The notes: generated by a model not told the origin, from the letters alone. 64,000 nt of DNA from an uncultured Roseibium sp. (GCF_947499295.1 NZ_CANMNP010000013.1:62001-126000), one strand, 5' to 3'. Counted from the stretch's first letter, positions 41,739 through 51,969 are shown. Made by a program: numbers and translations.

Positions 41739-42365
41739 TCAACTCGAGGACCTTTGGATTGTTGCGGTCATTGCGGCTGCCGATATCAGAAATCCACCAC
41801 CTATGCGGTTGACCAAACGCATAAGCGAAGGGCTTCGAAGTTTGGTGCCAATTGCGGCTGCCGCCAATGCATAGATTGCGGCGTTGAGAATTCCGAGAAC
41901 CACAAATGTCGACCCCAACAACACCAATTGGGGGGGCACTGCCGCTTGCGGAGCGATAAAGTGTGGCAGGAACGCCATGAAGAAGACGATACCCTTCGGG
42001 TTTAAGGCGGTTACGACATAAGCATGCCAAAAAATCTTCTTAGCAGGAACGTCGTCTACCTCGTGGGGACCCAATACTGCTGGTCGGCTGCGCCACAACT
42101 TGATGCCCAACCAAACGAGATATGCAGCACCAATCCATTTCAGGACTGCAAATGCGGTTGCAGACGTCGCCAGAACTGCACCCAGACCCATCAATGAGAC
42201 TATTGCAGCGGTTGCATCACCCAGCCCGACACCCATCACGCTCGCAGCAGCCGATTTGCGTCCTTGAGAAAGCGCGTAACTTACCACAAGCATGATCGTT
42301 GGTCCGGGGACCGCGAGTACAATTAGGGTTGCGGCCACATAAGCTACATAAAGTTCGAGTGTCAT
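41739..42365 (-). CDS. LysE/RhtB-family amino acid exporter
   Basis: A 208-residue inner-membrane protein with six helices. Family motif VPGPTIMLVVSYALSQGRKSAAASVMGVGLGD is at residues 18-50, and LNPKGIVFFMAFLPHFI lies near 121-137. It exports amino acids or their analogues. It is transcribed leftward and diverges from the extensin-like gene, with an 80-base gap. Confidence 0.9.
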   Translation of the reverse strand: MTLELYVAYVAATLIVLAVPGPTIMLVVSYALSQGRKSAAASVMGVGLGDATAAIVSLMGLGAVLATSATAFAVLKWIGAAYLVWLGIKLWRSRPAVLGPHEVDDVPAKKIFWHAYVVTALNPKGIVFFMAFLPHFIAPQAAVPPQLVLLGSTFVVLGILNAAIYALAAAAIGTKLRSPSLMRLVNRIGGGFLISAAAMTATIQRSSS

Positions 42366-42445
42366 GGAATGTGCCTTGCTAGATGATGGCCGAGTCTATG
42401 CTCGGGGCGCGGCTATTGCAATCGTTGGGGTTTGTCGGACGGGTT

Positions 42446-43240
42446 ATGAGGATAGACGTGAAACACAAAATTTCTGTTCTGGCCATTTGGTTTCTATTAG
42501 ATCAATTCTCTGCAGCGGTTCCGCAAGGTCATGCAACGCCTATTCCTGAAACAAAACCACTTTTCGACCTCAACGGAATTGGTTTTGTCGAGGGAGTTGA
42601 CGTTCCGTCTGCGAAACCGCAGCCGGAAAAAGCAGTGCCAAAACAAAAAAACCAACAGACTGCCATTTCAGAAAATTCATGTATCATCCCCAATGCCGAG
42701 TTTGAGGAATTGGAGCCGGTGTCCGGAGCAATCCGTGAAGGCCAGTTGAATGACATCGCGTGCGGAATATCGGATCCTGTCCGACTAGAAAGTGTTTCGG
42801 CAGTTGGGCATAAAATTGAGTTTTCTTCACCCGTGACGGTTTCCTGCAAGTTTGCGAGGGTTGTTGCTGAGTGGTTGCGGGAAGATGTCCTTCCCTTGGC
42901 TTTAAACAACCTGGAAACTTCTGTTTCCGTCATACAAAGCGGACCTGGATATCAGTGCCGCCGGCGGAACAATCTACCGGATGGAAAGTTGTCTGAGCAT
43001 GCACTTGGCAAAGCGCTCGACATCTCTCACTTCAAGTTAGGAAACGGAACGATCATTTCGGTTGAAGACGACTGGGGAAAGCGCACGAAAGAAGGTAAGT
43101 TCCTAGATCGCATTCATGCTGCAGCCTGCAAAAGATTTACAACAGTTCTAGGACCTGAGGCTGATCCAAACCATAAGTCCCACATTCATCTGGATACGGG
43201 CTGCCACGGTCAGGACTGCACCTATATTATTTGTCAATAG
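42446..43240 (+). CDS. Extensin-like protein with D,D-peptidase-type fold
   Basis: A 264-residue exported protein (signal peptide in the first 30 residues, ISVLAIWFLLDQFSAA). A proline/lysine-rich linker leads to the extensin-like C-terminal domain: VSCKFARVVAEWLREDVLPLAL, GYQCRRRNNLPDGKLSEHALGKALDIS and SHIHLDTGCHG. The S/E-H-x-x-G-x-A-x-D and H-x-H pattern recalls zinc carboxypeptidases of the LAS group, so cell-wall processing is probable. The start at 42446 rather than 42383 gives a normal signal peptide and leaves promoter space. Confidence 0.82.
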   Translation: MRIDVKHKISVLAIWFLLDQFSAAVPQGHATPIPETKPLFDLNGIGFVEGVDVPSAKPQPEKAVPKQKNQQTAISENSCIIPNAEFEELEPVSGAIREGQLNDIACGISDPVRLESVSAVGHKIEFSSPVTVSCKFARVVAEWLREDVLPLALNNLETSVSVIQSGPGYQCRRRNNLPDGKLSEHALGKALDISHFKLGNGTIISVEDDWGKRTKEGKFLDRIHAAACKRFTTVLGPEADPNHKSHIHLDTGCHGQDCTYIICQ

Positions 43241-43308
43241 CGTTGCAAATCCGGCTGAGTTCCCCTTGGCAATCTTTACGTTGTTTTGGGGAGGCTCATG
43301 AACCGATA

Positions 43309-43763
43309 TTCAACCGTAGCAATGCCGCGCTCGATCTTCGCCCAGATCAGCCAATTTATTGTTCCAGCCTCAATGTCTTGCAACAAGATGCTCAAAAAGT
43401 TTTCAATCATTGTTTCCGGGAAAGACTGCCTATGCAGCCAAGACCAATGGTGAACCGTTCGTACCAAAAACACTTTCAGAGGCGGGAATAGACTGTTTTG
43501 GCTTCGCATCTCCTGCACAGTTCACAGCTGTTCTAGCTGCCGTGCCAGATGCCGAGTTCTCCATATGCATCCGATCAAGTCCCCATCGGATATTCGGCTG
43601 GCGCTTGAGCGCTATCGTATACGAACATTTTCTCTGGATCACGAAGATGAAGTTGCCAAAAACCCTCGATGCTGGCGAGGCTCCAGAGGGTTTTGTCTCC
43701 GTAGAAACCAGGCTGACTGATCAGCATGAAAAAGAGGCAACGAGCAGTGGCCAGTTCGGCTGA
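43309..43763 (+). pseudogene. Frameshifted, truncated fold-III PLP decarboxylase (ornithine/lysine-type) relic
   Basis: Three frames together spell an N-terminal fragment of an ornithine/diaminopimelate-type decarboxylase. Frame one (to about 43418) gives RPDQPIYCSSLNVLQQDAQK; a shifted frame gives FPGKTAYAAKTNGEPFVPKT with the PLP-lysine motif YAAKTN and then GFASPAQF; from 43562 a third frame gives MHPIKSPSDIRLALERYRI and FSLDHEDEVAK; the second frame then resumes to TAG-type stop at 43763. About 150 of the usual 370-400 residues remain. Several frameshifts plus truncation mark it as dead. This is a clear relic of polyamine or lysine metabolism. Confidence 0.8.
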
Positions 43764-43815
43764 CCGGATACCCGTTGCCCCAAGTTGACGGGCTTCGTTC
43801 ATTGAGCGCTAGCTT

Positions 43816-44253
43816 CTATTGGCAGAAGCGCTGTACACCGCGATACGTGGTGTAAGTGCCGGTAGATGGGTTGAACGACCGGTATTTGGAAGAACAGTAC
43901 TGATACCAGGCCGGGCTCCAAGGTTGATAGCCAACATTGCCGTGAACATGTCCCGGATGAGGCGCCGGCGGATAGTAGTTTCTCTGAGGTGGTGCGGCGT
44001 AACTCGGCTGGCTTGTTGCACCGAGGAGTATGGCGCCTGCAGCAAGGCCAATCACGCCAGCTGCAACTGCAGCGCCGAGATTGTCATTGTTCTTGTGACG
44101 TTTGTGCTTACGGTGCTTTCGATGGTGGTGATGGTGACCGCCGCCATGATCCCGCCAACCGTGCCGCGGACCTGCTTCGGCGGTCACAATCGTTGGCACG
44201 AGGAGGACCCCGGTCAGGGCTGTTGCAATAAGGCGTTTGCTCATCTTGTTCAT
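43816..44253 (-). CDS. BA14K-family secreted protein
   Basis: A 145-residue protein with a signal peptide, then a His/Lys-rich stretch (about 35-55), a glycine/alanine hydrophobic segment, and the conserved BA14K end YCSSKYRSFNPSTGTYTTYRGVQRFC. The family includes lectin-like immunoreactive proteins of Brucella and is widespread in Hyphomicrobiales. The start at 44253 has GGAGAAAG about six bases upstream. A metal-binding role for the histidines is possible. Confidence 0.85.
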   Translation of the reverse strand: MNKMSKRLIATALTGVLLVPTIVTAEAGPRHGWRDHGGGHHHHHRKHRKHKRHKNNDNLGAAVAAGVIGLAAGAILLGATSQPSYAAPPQRNYYPPAPHPGHVHGNVGYQPWSPAWYQYCSSKYRSFNPSTGTYTTYRGVQRFCQ

Positions 44254-44434
44254 CGGTTCTTTCTCCAATGGCCTGCGCCTCTCCAATCGGCGCCCTAGCT
44301 GATGACGGCAAAATCACACAAGAGCTCTGAACCACTTCTGAGAAGTCCGTTCATCGGAGGTTCAGGTTTCTGTTATGGAGTGGCATTGTTAGCAGCTCAT
44401 GCCCGATGGGCTTCGATGAAACCGGGTACCAATC

Positions 44435-45211
44435 GTGACCAAGTCAGAAAAATCAGGCCAGAACCAGAAGTCTGTTATTCGAGAGACAAGCAGTGAGGCC
44501 GTCAAACAGGCAAAGACCTTAATTCGCACCGCCCGATTCGGAGCATTGGCGGCGAATGAAGCTGATACGGGTCATCCGCTTGCGAGCCGTGTCGCAGTCG
44601 CAACAGACCTAGATGGTACACCAGTGATCCTGACCAGTGCATTGTCGGGACACAGCGCTGCTATATTACAAAACCCATCTTGTTCTTTGCTGCTCGGTGA
44701 ACCTGGAAAAGGAGATCCGCTGGCGCATCCCAGAATTTCACTGTTCTGCAAAGCAGTCCGAATTGAGCGCAAATCAGACATTCATGAGCGTTTGCGTAGC
44801 CGCTATCTGGCCCGTCATCCAAAGGCAGAGCTTTACATTGACTTTGGCGACTTCAGTTTTTTTCGACTGGAAATGATGCGTGCCAGTCTCAACGGTGGAT
44901 TCGGAAAGGCCTATGAGTTGAATTCCGAAAATCTATTGACAGAAGTAGTGGACTTGGAGGCTTGGGCCGCGATGGAAAGCGGCGCGATCGACCATATGAA
45001 TTCCGACCACGGAGACGCTATCAAGCTTTACGCGGAGGTTCTATGCAAGGCCCAATCTGCGAGCTGGAGACTTGCATGTCTTGATCCTGAAGGATTGGAT
45101 CTGGTCGCAGGTGACAAAGTTGAAAGGCTTTTCTTTCTCAGTCGCTTAGAGAGTTCTAAAGAACTGCGACAAACGTTAGTGGATTTAGCGAACCAGGCGC
45201 GAAGCGCCTGA
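44435..45211 (+). CDS. HugZ-like FMN/heme-binding split-barrel protein
   Basis: A 258-residue protein starting at GTG 44435. The N-terminal split barrel (pyridoxamine 5'-phosphate oxidase-like; LIRTARFGALAANEADTGHPLASRVAVATDLDG) is joined to a C-terminal DUF2470 domain with DHMNSDHGDAIKLYAEVL. This pair is typical of HugZ/HutZ-type heme-handling proteins and of related flavin reductases. No heme uptake genes lie nearby, so the role is uncertain. Confidence 0.85.
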   Translation: MTKSEKSGQNQKSVIRETSSEAVKQAKTLIRTARFGALAANEADTGHPLASRVAVATDLDGTPVILTSALSGHSAAILQNPSCSLLLGEPGKGDPLAHPRISLFCKAVRIERKSDIHERLRSRYLARHPKAELYIDFGDFSFFRLEMMRASLNGGFGKAYELNSENLLTEVVDLEAWAAMESGAIDHMNSDHGDAIKLYAEVLCKAQSASWRLACLDPEGLDLVAGDKVERLFFLSRLESSKELRQTLVDLANQARSA

Positions 45212-45319
45212 CAAATTGATCCTCAGTGTAGTTTCTACGACTGATTGCACTTGAATCTAATTCTGCGGATGGTTATCGAATGACTGGCTTTTAACTAGGA
45301 CGCCTAAATTGCCTACGAT

Positions 45320-45577
45320 TTAACCGGTCTTCGATCCCGCACCTGCGTTTTTAGCGCGCGACACGACTTGTTCGTCAATGTGGCGGATCGGGACCGGTAT
45401 GGCTTGTCCAGACCGTATCTGAGACCTTCGATACGCCACCGATATCTCCAAATAGCCAGACCGTGGATCTGCAAAATCGGGTGAAACCGTTTGCACGACC
45501 GTCCCGGACGTCTGTTGGCGGACTTCCTTCAGGAAGACCAACGGAATGTCATCGAAAACAGAAATCGAATGGACCAT
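45320..45577 (-). CDS. Doubtful 85-residue ORF
   Basis: An open leftward frame (starting MVHSISVFDDIPLVFLKEVR) with plausible amino-acid composition fills the otherwise empty 45212-45545 gap. It overlaps the first codons of the divergent DUF1062 gene by 32 bases, an unusual arrangement. No family was recognised, and it may be a chance frame or a relic. Confidence 0.25.
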   Translation of the reverse strand: MVHSISVFDDIPLVFLKEVRQQTSGTVVQTVSPDFADPRSGYLEISVAYRRSQIRSGQAIPVPIRHIDEQVVSRAKNAGAGSKTG

Positions 45578-46169
45578 TCGTGGTTCGCAAAACTATGAAA
45601 TCAACCGGTACTGCAGTCGTTGCAGCACTGAGAGACCTTTTGCCTCAAGCCACAAATTTCGCCTGAATGCTAACGGAAGTCGATTGGATGCTTGGCTCAT
45701 TTATAGATGTCAAATCTGCGGCAAGAGATGGAACTGCAGCGTCTTTGAAAGAAGGTCTGTTTCAAGTTTGGGACAGCGTGACTTGCAAGCGCTTCAAAGC
45801 AATGATCCCGAATATGCTGTGCAACAAGCCGGAGTCATTTCTGCAGTATCAAAATCGAAGCTCGGAAAGGCGACTTGCTGCTTTCAACTTGAGAGAAGAC
45901 CAGTTCTCGTCTCCGACACTACGAGCTCCAGGTTACGACTTGTCATTCTCAATCCCGAGTTGCTTCGGGTCAGACTGGACGCCGTGCTGGCAAGAGGGCT
46001 TTGTCTGTCACGCAAACAGATAGTCAAACACGCAGCCTCGGGAACACTTCGCATTCGAGGCACTGGGGCGAATACACCCAAAGGTCTTAAAAAACCTGTC
46101 GCCCGTGATGTCGTGATCGAAATTGAAAGCGAAGCAGAGTTGCAACTCTCCTCGTTGTTCGATCCGTAA
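45546..46169 (+). CDS. DUF1062 zinc-ribbon protein
   Basis: A 207-residue protein of the DUF1062 family. Two Cys pairs form a zinc ribbon (CSRC near residue 23 and CQIC near 55) around FRLNANGSRLDAWLIYRC, a family hallmark, and the C-terminal half has LRVRLDAVLARGLCLSRKQIVKHAASGTLRI, resembling an S4-like RNA-binding motif. It may bind nucleic acid. AGGAAG lies upstream of the ATG. Function unknown. Confidence 0.85.
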   Translation: MSSKTEIEWTIRGSQNYEINRYCSRCSTERPFASSHKFRLNANGSRLDAWLIYRCQICGKRWNCSVFERRSVSSLGQRDLQALQSNDPEYAVQQAGVISAVSKSKLGKATCCFQLERRPVLVSDTTSSRLRLVILNPELLRVRLDAVLARGLCLSRKQIVKHAASGTLRIRGTGANTPKGLKKPVARDVVIEIESEAELQLSSLFDP

Positions 46170-46252
46170 GGGGCGTGATTTGAAATCTAGCGGGTGTGTC
46201 GGAGAATTTGGATAGAAAGTCCAGTGGCTAGCGACTTGCGACGAAGCTTGCA

Positions 46253-46287
46253 CCGAAGGTGCCGGATCCAGGTTCCGGTACCTTCGG
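46253..46287 (+). terminator. Long hairpin after the DUF1062 gene
   Basis: CCGAAGGTGCCGG and CCGGTACCTTCGG form a 13-bp stem with one G-U pair and a nine-base loop. A short GCGC-ACTTTT-GCGC hairpin follows. The weak T-run at 46292 makes it a plausible though not canonical terminator. Confidence 0.5.
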
Positions 46288-46504
46288 CGCACTTTTGCGC
46301 AAGGGAGCAGGATACTGACATTCAATCAATTGCAAACAACGGCAATAAACGCCGCGAAGTCAGTGTCTTCTTGTGAAGGTTCACCATTCAATCAGAACGG
46401 GTTTTCATAGCGTGTTTGTCTTTTAGAGCCGCAAAGATTTTGAGAATAATCGCGTTGCATCACAAAAGGCCTTGAAGCCGATTTTGCCTTTTGTAGCAAT
46501 TCAC

Positions 46505-46534
46505 GAACAAAGCCACCAGATGGTGGCTTTGTTC
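46505..46534 (-). terminator. Terminator hairpin of the hydantoinase gene
   Basis: GAACAAAGCCACC and GGTGGCTTTGTTC form a perfect 13-bp stem with loop AGAT, 17 bases after the hydantoinase stop on the leftward strand. The stem's own T-rich arm would give the U-rich end on that strand. Confidence 0.65.
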
Positions 46535-46550
46535 AAAGAGAGTATAGGGC

Positions 46551-49500
46551 TCAGGTCGCGCCCCAACCTCCTGCCGTGGGGGTAATGACGGTGACAGCTT
46601 CACCAGCGTCCAGTTCAGTCTGGTCGCAACCTTCCAATATCTCGATACTTCCGTCTTTTCGGCGAACTTCAGTTCGTCCAAGCTTTCCGTCGCTACCACC
46701 GTCGAGCCCTTTCGGGGTTACAGTTCGGTGGGACGCCAAAATTGAACAGTCCATTTTCTCAAGGAATCTCAGCGTGCGACGGGTGCCGTCACCAGCATTC
46801 CATTTTCCACTGCCTCCCGAATCTTTGCGAATATGAAAGTCTTCAAGCAAGACCGGGAAGCGAAATTCAAGGACCTCCGGATCAGTGAGACGAGAGTTCG
46901 TCATGTGAGTATGGACACCATCGGTGCCATTGAAGCCCGGACCGGCCGGAGAACCGGAGCAGATGGTTTCATAATACTGGTAAGTGTCATTGCCGAAGGT
47001 CAGATTGTTCATGGTGCCCTGGGCATTGGCCATTGCCCCAAGCGCGGCGAAAACCGCATTGGTGACATGCTGGGATGTTTCGACATTTCCTGCAACGACC
47101 GCAGCCGGATAGGAAGGTCTCAACATGCACCCATCAGGGATGACGATGTTGATCGGCTTCAGGCAGCCGGCATTCATCGGGATGTCACCCTCAACCATCA
47201 CCCGGAAGCAATAGAGAATTGCCGCGCGTGTGACTGGCTCCGGAGCATTGAAGTTGTTTGGTTTCACTGCAGAGGTGCCGGTGAAATCCACGGTGGCTTC
47301 GCGCTTGTTCTTGTCGACCGAGATTTTGACCTTGATGATCGCACCCTGGTCCGTCGGGTACTCATATTCGGAGTCCTTGAGTGCTTCTATGACGCGCCGG
47401 ACACTTTCTTCGGCATTGTCTTGAACGTGCCCCATATAGGCCTGAACCACATCAAGACCGAAGTGGTTGACCATCTTGTTCAGTTCCTGAATGCCTTTTT
47501 CGTTGGCTGCGATTTGTGCTGACAAGTCCGCGACATTCTGGTGCGGGTTTCTTGCCGGGAAGGGATGATCGGTTAAGAGGTCAATAAGCTCCGCTTCGCA
47601 AAACCGTCCTTCATCGACAATCTTGAAGTTGTCAAACAGAACGCCTTCCTCGTCGACACTTGTCGCTCGCGGGGTCATAGATCCGGGGGCTGAGCCGCCG
47701 ACATCGGCATGATGGCCTCTCGATGCGGACCAAAACAAAATCTCTTTGCCGTCATCGTCAAACACCGGAGAGACAACAGTGATATCAGGCAAGTGAGTGC
47801 CACCATTGTAAGGCGCGTTGAGTGCAAACACGTCACCCGGCTTGATTTTACCCTTGTTCAGTTTGATGACTGTCTCGACGGAGCGGTCCATTGAACCCAG
47901 GTGAACCGGCATATGCGGCGCATTGGCAACAAGCGCACCGCCGGCATCAAAGACTGCGCAGGAAAAGTCGAGGCGTTCCTTGATGTTGACCGAATAAGCC
48001 GTGTTCTGGAGTGTCACCCCCATCTGTTCCGCAATTGACATGAAGAGATTGTTGAAGACTTCCAGCATCACCGGGTCTGCGTGCGTGCCAATCGCATCGT
48101 CCCTGACAAGAGGAACAATCCGCCGCAATATGACATGATCCTTGGTGTTGATTTCAGCCTGCCAGCCGTCTTCAACCGCGATCGTCGCGTGCGCTTCGAT
48201 AATCATGGCCGGCCCGGAAACCTTCATTCCGGGTTTCAGTTCTTCCCGTTTGAAAATACCAGCCTTTTGCCAGCCGCTTTCCGAATGGATGTAGGTTGAT
48301 GTTGCCGGGGACGGCATACCTGTTGAAAGATGAATATCGGGCTCAACCAGCCCTGCGCCACCACCTGCTGTTTCGACCTCCAATGCTTCGACCACAATCG
48401 GTTTGCTGTCATACGCAAATCCGAATTGTTTCTTGTGAGCGTCTTCAAACGCGGCACGCATTTCGTCAACGCCGCCAAGTGGCACGGGCAAAGGCGTATC
48501 TGTGCCGTCATACCGTAAGTGAGCTGTGGCGAACGTGCGCCGGGTGGCGGCGGGAATGGCCTGTTTTTCAAGTTCGGCCTCAGTCTGGCCAGCCAGCTGG
48601 TCCCGCAAACCTGCCAACTCCTGCAGAAGTTCCTCAGTGAGCGTTTTCACCACAGCTTGCTGGCGATCGGCTCTGATATCCGCCAGACCCATACCATAAG
48701 CTGACAGAATGCCGGAAAACGGATGCAGTATCACTGTCTTCATGCCAAGACTATCGGCCACTTTGCAGCCAGTCTGACCGCCTGCGCCGCCAAAGCAGGT
48801 CAGTGCATATTCGGTTACGTCGTAACCTCGTTGAACAGAGATTTTTTTGATCGCGTTTGCCATGTTTTCGACGGCAATCTTCAAGAATCCATCGGCAACT
48901 TCCTCGGGCGTACGACCGTCGCCGATACGCATAGCCAGATCGGTAAACCTCTTTCTGACGATGTCCGCATCCAACGGTTCGTCCTGATTGGGGCCAAAGA
49001 TCTTGGGAAAGAAATCAGGAGCCAGTTTGCCTGTCATTAGGTTGGCATCGGTCACCGTGAGAGGTCCTCCACGGCGGTAACATGCAGGGCCAGGATTGGC
49101 ACCTGCTGAATCCGGACCGACCTGAAATCGGCCATCCGTATAGTGAAGGATGGACCCTCCACCAGCAGCTACGGTATGGATCATCATCATGGGTGCGCGC
49201 ATACGCACACCTGCGACTTCGGTTTCGAACGCCCTTTCGTAGTCTCCCTCATAGTGGCAGACGTCGGTGGATGTCCCACCCATGTCAAAGCCGATGATTT
49301 TTTCAAACCCCGCCATTCGAGAGGTTTCCACGGCGCCGACAACCCCGCCAGCCGGACCTGACAATATGGCATCTTTGCCTTGGAACAGATCGGCTGCCGT
49401 CAATCCACCCGACGATTGCATGAACATCAGGCGAGGGCCGGTTCCCAGTTCTTCCTGGACCTGGTCCACGTAGCGGCGCAAAATCGGCGACAAGTAGGCA

Positions 49501-50135
49501 TCAACTACTGTGGTATCGCCGCGTCCGACGAGTTTCATCAGCGGCGAAACTTCATGCGAAATGGATATTTGAGGAAAGCCGATGTCCTCGGCAATTTTTT
49601 TCAAGGACTGTTCGTGAGCTGGAAATGCGTAGGCATGCATCAAAACAATCGCGACAGAACGAATTCCCGCATCCCATGCAGTTTGCATCTCGCGTCTTGC
49701 CTGGATTTCGTCCAATGCAATTTCAACGACACCATCAGCCTGCACCCGTTCGGAAATCTCGTGAACCAGCTCATAGAGTAGTTCCGGCTTGATGATTTCT
49801 TTTGCAAAAATGTTGGGCCGGGCCTGATAACCTATTTCCAAAGCGTCGCGGAAACCCTTGGTGATAAAGAGAGCGGTTCGTTCGCCTTTGCGCTCAAGGA
49901 GCGCATTTGTGGCAACGGTCGTGCCCATTTTCACCGTTGCGATCTTGTCCGAAGGAATCGGTTGCCCCTGGTCGACGCCCAGCAGCTCGCGAATTCCCTG
50001 AATGGCAGCATCTCTATAGGCTTCAGGATTTTCGGACAGGACTTTGTGAGGATGAAGAGTGCCGTCCGGAGCCCGACCAACGATGTCGGTAAACGTGCCA
50101 CCCCGATCGATCCAAAAATCCCACTTGCCTGTCAT
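46551..50135 (-). CDS. Fused HyuA-HyuB hydantoinase/5-oxoprolinase
   Basis: A 1194-residue ATP-dependent amidohydrolase joining the two halves that are often separate genes. The HyuA part (about 1-660) starts [19 protein letters not shown], has [18 protein letters not shown], the ATPase-type [16 protein letters not shown] and AGGGSILHY. The HyuB part (about 690-1190) has [32 protein letters not shown] and [13 protein letters not shown] [14 protein letters not shown]. These enzymes open cyclic amides such as 5-oxoproline or hydantoins using ATP. Its promoter shares an 18-bp element with the TRAP operon at 51970, so the transporter probably imports its substrate (inference). Confidence 0.9.
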   Translation of the reverse strand: MTGKWDFWIDRGGTFTDIVGRAPDGTLHPHKVLSENPEAYRDAAIQGIRELLGVDQGQPIPSDKIATVKMGTTVATNALLERKGERTALFITKGFRDALEIGYQARPNIFAKEIIKPELLYELVHEISERVQADGVVEIALDEIQARREMQTAWDAGIRSVAIVLMHAYAFPAHEQSLKKIAEDIGFPQISISHEVSPLMKLVGRGDTTVVDAYLSPILRRYVDQVQEELGTGPRLMFMQSSGGLTAADLFQGKDAILSGPAGGVVGAVETSRMAGFEKIIGFDMGGTSTDVCHYEGDYERAFETEVAGVRMRAPMMMIHTVAAGGGSILHYTDGRFQVGPDSAGANPGPACYRRGGPLTVTDANLMTGKLAPDFFPKIFGPNQDEPLDADIVRKRFTDLAMRIGDGRTPEEVADGFLKIAVENMANAIKKISVQRGYDVTEYALTCFGGAGGQTGCKVADSLGMKTVILHPFSGILSAYGMGLADIRADRQQAVVKTLTEELLQELAGLRDQLAGQTEAELEKQAIPAATRRTFATAHLRYDGTDTPLPVPLGGVDEMRAAFEDAHKKQFGFAYDSKPIVVEALEVETAGGGAGLVEPDIHLSTGMPSPATSTYIHSESGWQKAGIFKREELKPGMKVSGPAMIIEAHATIAVEDGWQAEINTKDHVILRRIVPLVRDDAIGTHADPVMLEVFNNLFMSIAEQMGVTLQNTAYSVNIKERLDFSCAVFDAGGALVANAPHMPVHLGSMDRSVETVIKLNKGKIKPGDVFALNAPYNGGTHLPDITVVSPVFDDDGKEILFWSASRGHHADVGGSAPGSMTPRATSVDEEGVLFDNFKIVDEGRFCEAELIDLLTDHPFPARNPHQNVADLSAQIAANEKGIQELNKMVNHFGLDVVQAYMGHVQDNAEESVRRVIEALKDSEYEYPTDQGAIIKVKISVDKNKREATVDFTGTSAVKPNNFNAPEPVTRAAILYCFRVMVEGDIPMNAGCLKPINIVIPDGCMLRPSYPAAVVAGNVETSQHVTNAVFAALGAMANAQGTMNNLTFGNDTYQYYETICSGSPAGPGFNGTDGVHTHMTNSRLTDPEVLEFRFPVLLEDFHIRKDSGGSGKWNAGDGTRRTLRFLEKMDCSILASHRTVTPKGLDGGSDGKLGRTEVRRKDGSIEILEGCDQTELDAGEAVTVITPTAGGWGAT

Positions 50136-50218
50136 TTTCTTCCCTCTGATCCTGCAGTTTTATGCGTTCGCGAGACCTAATGTAGGAGCCCGCATCTCCT
50201 TAGATTGAGTTTATGTAG

Positions 50219-50236
50219 ACATTTTATCGATAAATT
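50219..50236 (-). promoter_or_regulatory. 18-bp palindromic element before the hydantoinase gene
   Basis: On the leftward strand AATTTATCGATAAAATGT lies 84 bases before the hydantoinase start; its core TTTATCGATAAA (50223-50234) is a perfect 12-bp palindrome. The identical 18-mer, in the same orientation to transcription, precedes dctP at 51836-51853. A partial copy GTCGATAAA is at 50237-50245. Confidence 0.75.
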
Positions 50237-50275
50237 GTCGATAAAAAAATCTCAATGACATCCCATTGATTGTTT

Positions 50276-51727
50276 TTATTGGTCTGTTCGCCCCTTGAGC
50301 AATCTCAAACCGCTGGCGCCCCAGCCGAAGCGCTGGGCCGCAGGAGGTTTGTCTTTGTTCGAGACTGCTCGGGTCGCGGCTTCAGTTTCTGCAGCATTGC
50401 TGTGAACGACAAGCAGCCAACGTTCTCCACTTTCCGTGTCCAGTGACAATTCCGCAGGTTGCATAGACTTTTCAGTTGCTTTGAAAGCACTCGGTTCTCG
50501 CAGATAATACTCCAGTGCTGGCGCTGCAAAGCCCTTGTAGAGCACCAATTTGTCGTTCGGCATTTTCTGCTCTCGGTAATCCTGAACGATTTCCCGCCAT
50601 TCAGGGCGGATCTTGTCCGTCAACGTGAAGCTGAGTTCCGAATAGGACAGTATCAAAGATGCAGCGATCAGTGCTGGTGGCAACAAGCGGATCTGAAGCG
50701 AGCAAGCACCGGCCGAAGCGAGCAAAAGGAACCCAGGCCAGGCGGCAATCAGATAGCGATCAAAGAGAATTGGCTGAACCAGAACAGAATACACATATGC
50801 GAGCACAAGTGGCCCAAAGGTATAGGCCAGCAATATAGCCAGGTTCTGACTTGAGCGGGTGGCGTTCCCCGAACGAATTGCCGTCTCATAGATCAACTTG
50901 ACTAAGAAAATTGCTGCAAATCCCAAGAGAAGAATGATCAGCTCGAGTGAGCCGGAAATGGCAAATGCCATATTCTTCAAGAAATTCAGGTCCGGAAATG
51001 CGATCCAAAAGCCATCCGCAGCAACTGATCTCGCGCGGCCAGCCAGGATCAGCAGCCATGGGAAAAAAGCAATGGCGCTTGCCCCCATCGCAATACAGGC
51101 TGCAACCGCGGGAGATCCTGTCAGAGACCGGTTCTTGATGACATCGCGCAGCGCATAGGCCGCGCAAGTCAGGCCAACCGGGGCAAAAGCCAAGAGCGCA
51201 TAGATATGGCTATAGAGAAATAGAGCACCAAAAATCGTCAGCAAAACGAGCCATTTGCGAGAAGGTTGCTTCAGCACATTCAGAACCGAGAGCAAAAACC
51301 CCAATCCGCAGGTGGCCAACAGGGCATACATCCGAGCTTCCGTGGAATACCAGATGTGGAACGGTGAAAAACACAACAAAGCAGCAGCCAACAGGCCAAG
51401 CCGTTGGCTGCCTATGGACCTGCCAACCAGATAAGTGAGCCAGACAGCAATTGTTCCGAGGATTGCCGATGGGACGCGAAGGGCGATTTCACTGTCGCCA
51501 AGAAACGGCATGGTCAGCCAAAGAATAATGTTGTGCAATGGGGGGTAGTTGTCGGCTGAAACGGCTGTGAGGAGTTCGGAAAAGCTCCCATTGGATTGGC
51601 TCCAGCTGACGGCTTCATCATACCAGAGACTGGTTCTGTCGAGATTGACAAAACGCAACACCGCTGAAATCAGCAGCACTGCAGCCAGGGAGAGTGAATT
51701 GAAAACACTACCTGTTTCCCTCCGCAT
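50276..51727 (-). CDS. GT39/ArnT-like membrane glycosyltransferase
   Basis: A 483-residue polytopic protein of the GT-C fold, about eleven helices. The first loop carries the acidic motif LDRTSLWYDEAVSW, as in PMT/ArnT-like enzymes, and NYPPLHNIILW follows. These use polyprenyl-phosphate sugars to glycosylate lipids or proteins in the periplasm. The ATG at 51727 is used; a GTG 15 bases upstream is possible. It sits between the hydantoinase and TRAP genes without obvious functional link, and its short promoter region is shared with dctP. Confidence 0.8.
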   Translation of the reverse strand: MRRETGSVFNSLSLAAVLLISAVLRFVNLDRTSLWYDEAVSWSQSNGSFSELLTAVSADNYPPLHNIILWLTMPFLGDSEIALRVPSAILGTIAVWLTYLVGRSIGSQRLGLLAAALLCFSPFHIWYSTEARMYALLATCGLGFLLSVLNVLKQPSRKWLVLLTIFGALFLYSHIYALLAFAPVGLTCAAYALRDVIKNRSLTGSPAVAACIAMGASAIAFFPWLLILAGRARSVAADGFWIAFPDLNFLKNMAFAISGSLELIILLLGFAAIFLVKLIYETAIRSGNATRSSQNLAILLAYTFGPLVLAYVYSVLVQPILFDRYLIAAWPGFLLLASAGACSLQIRLLPPALIAASLILSYSELSFTLTDKIRPEWREIVQDYREQKMPNDKLVLYKGFAAPALEYYLREPSAFKATEKSMQPAELSLDTESGERWLLVVHSNAAETEAATRAVSNKDKPPAAQRFGWGASGLRLLKGRTDQ

Positions 51728-51835
51728 GTCTGTCTGCAGCACTTACACATTCCTCACCATTCAACTATATGCGCGAACGCTAGCCAATCCTTTGGAGTTA
51801 GCAAAGCCAGAACATCTAAAAAGGCAAACGATAAT

Positions 51836-51853
51836 AATTTATCGATAAAATGT
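51836..51853 (+). promoter_or_regulatory. 18-bp palindromic element before dctP
   Basis: AATTTATCGATAAAATGT, identical to the element before the hydantoinase gene and in the same orientation relative to transcription. The core palindrome is at 51838-51849. It lies 117 bases before the dctP start, in the gap shared with the divergent glycosyltransferase gene. Confidence 0.75.
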
Positions 51854-51969
51854 TGATGTTTTATATTTTTGAGTCTAGCCTCAAAGAAGATGCGCTTTTG
51901 AAGGTGTTCAAAGAATGCACCTGAGCGTCATCCTGTCAGGTTGAGACCTGCTTCCAAGAGGAGACTGTT

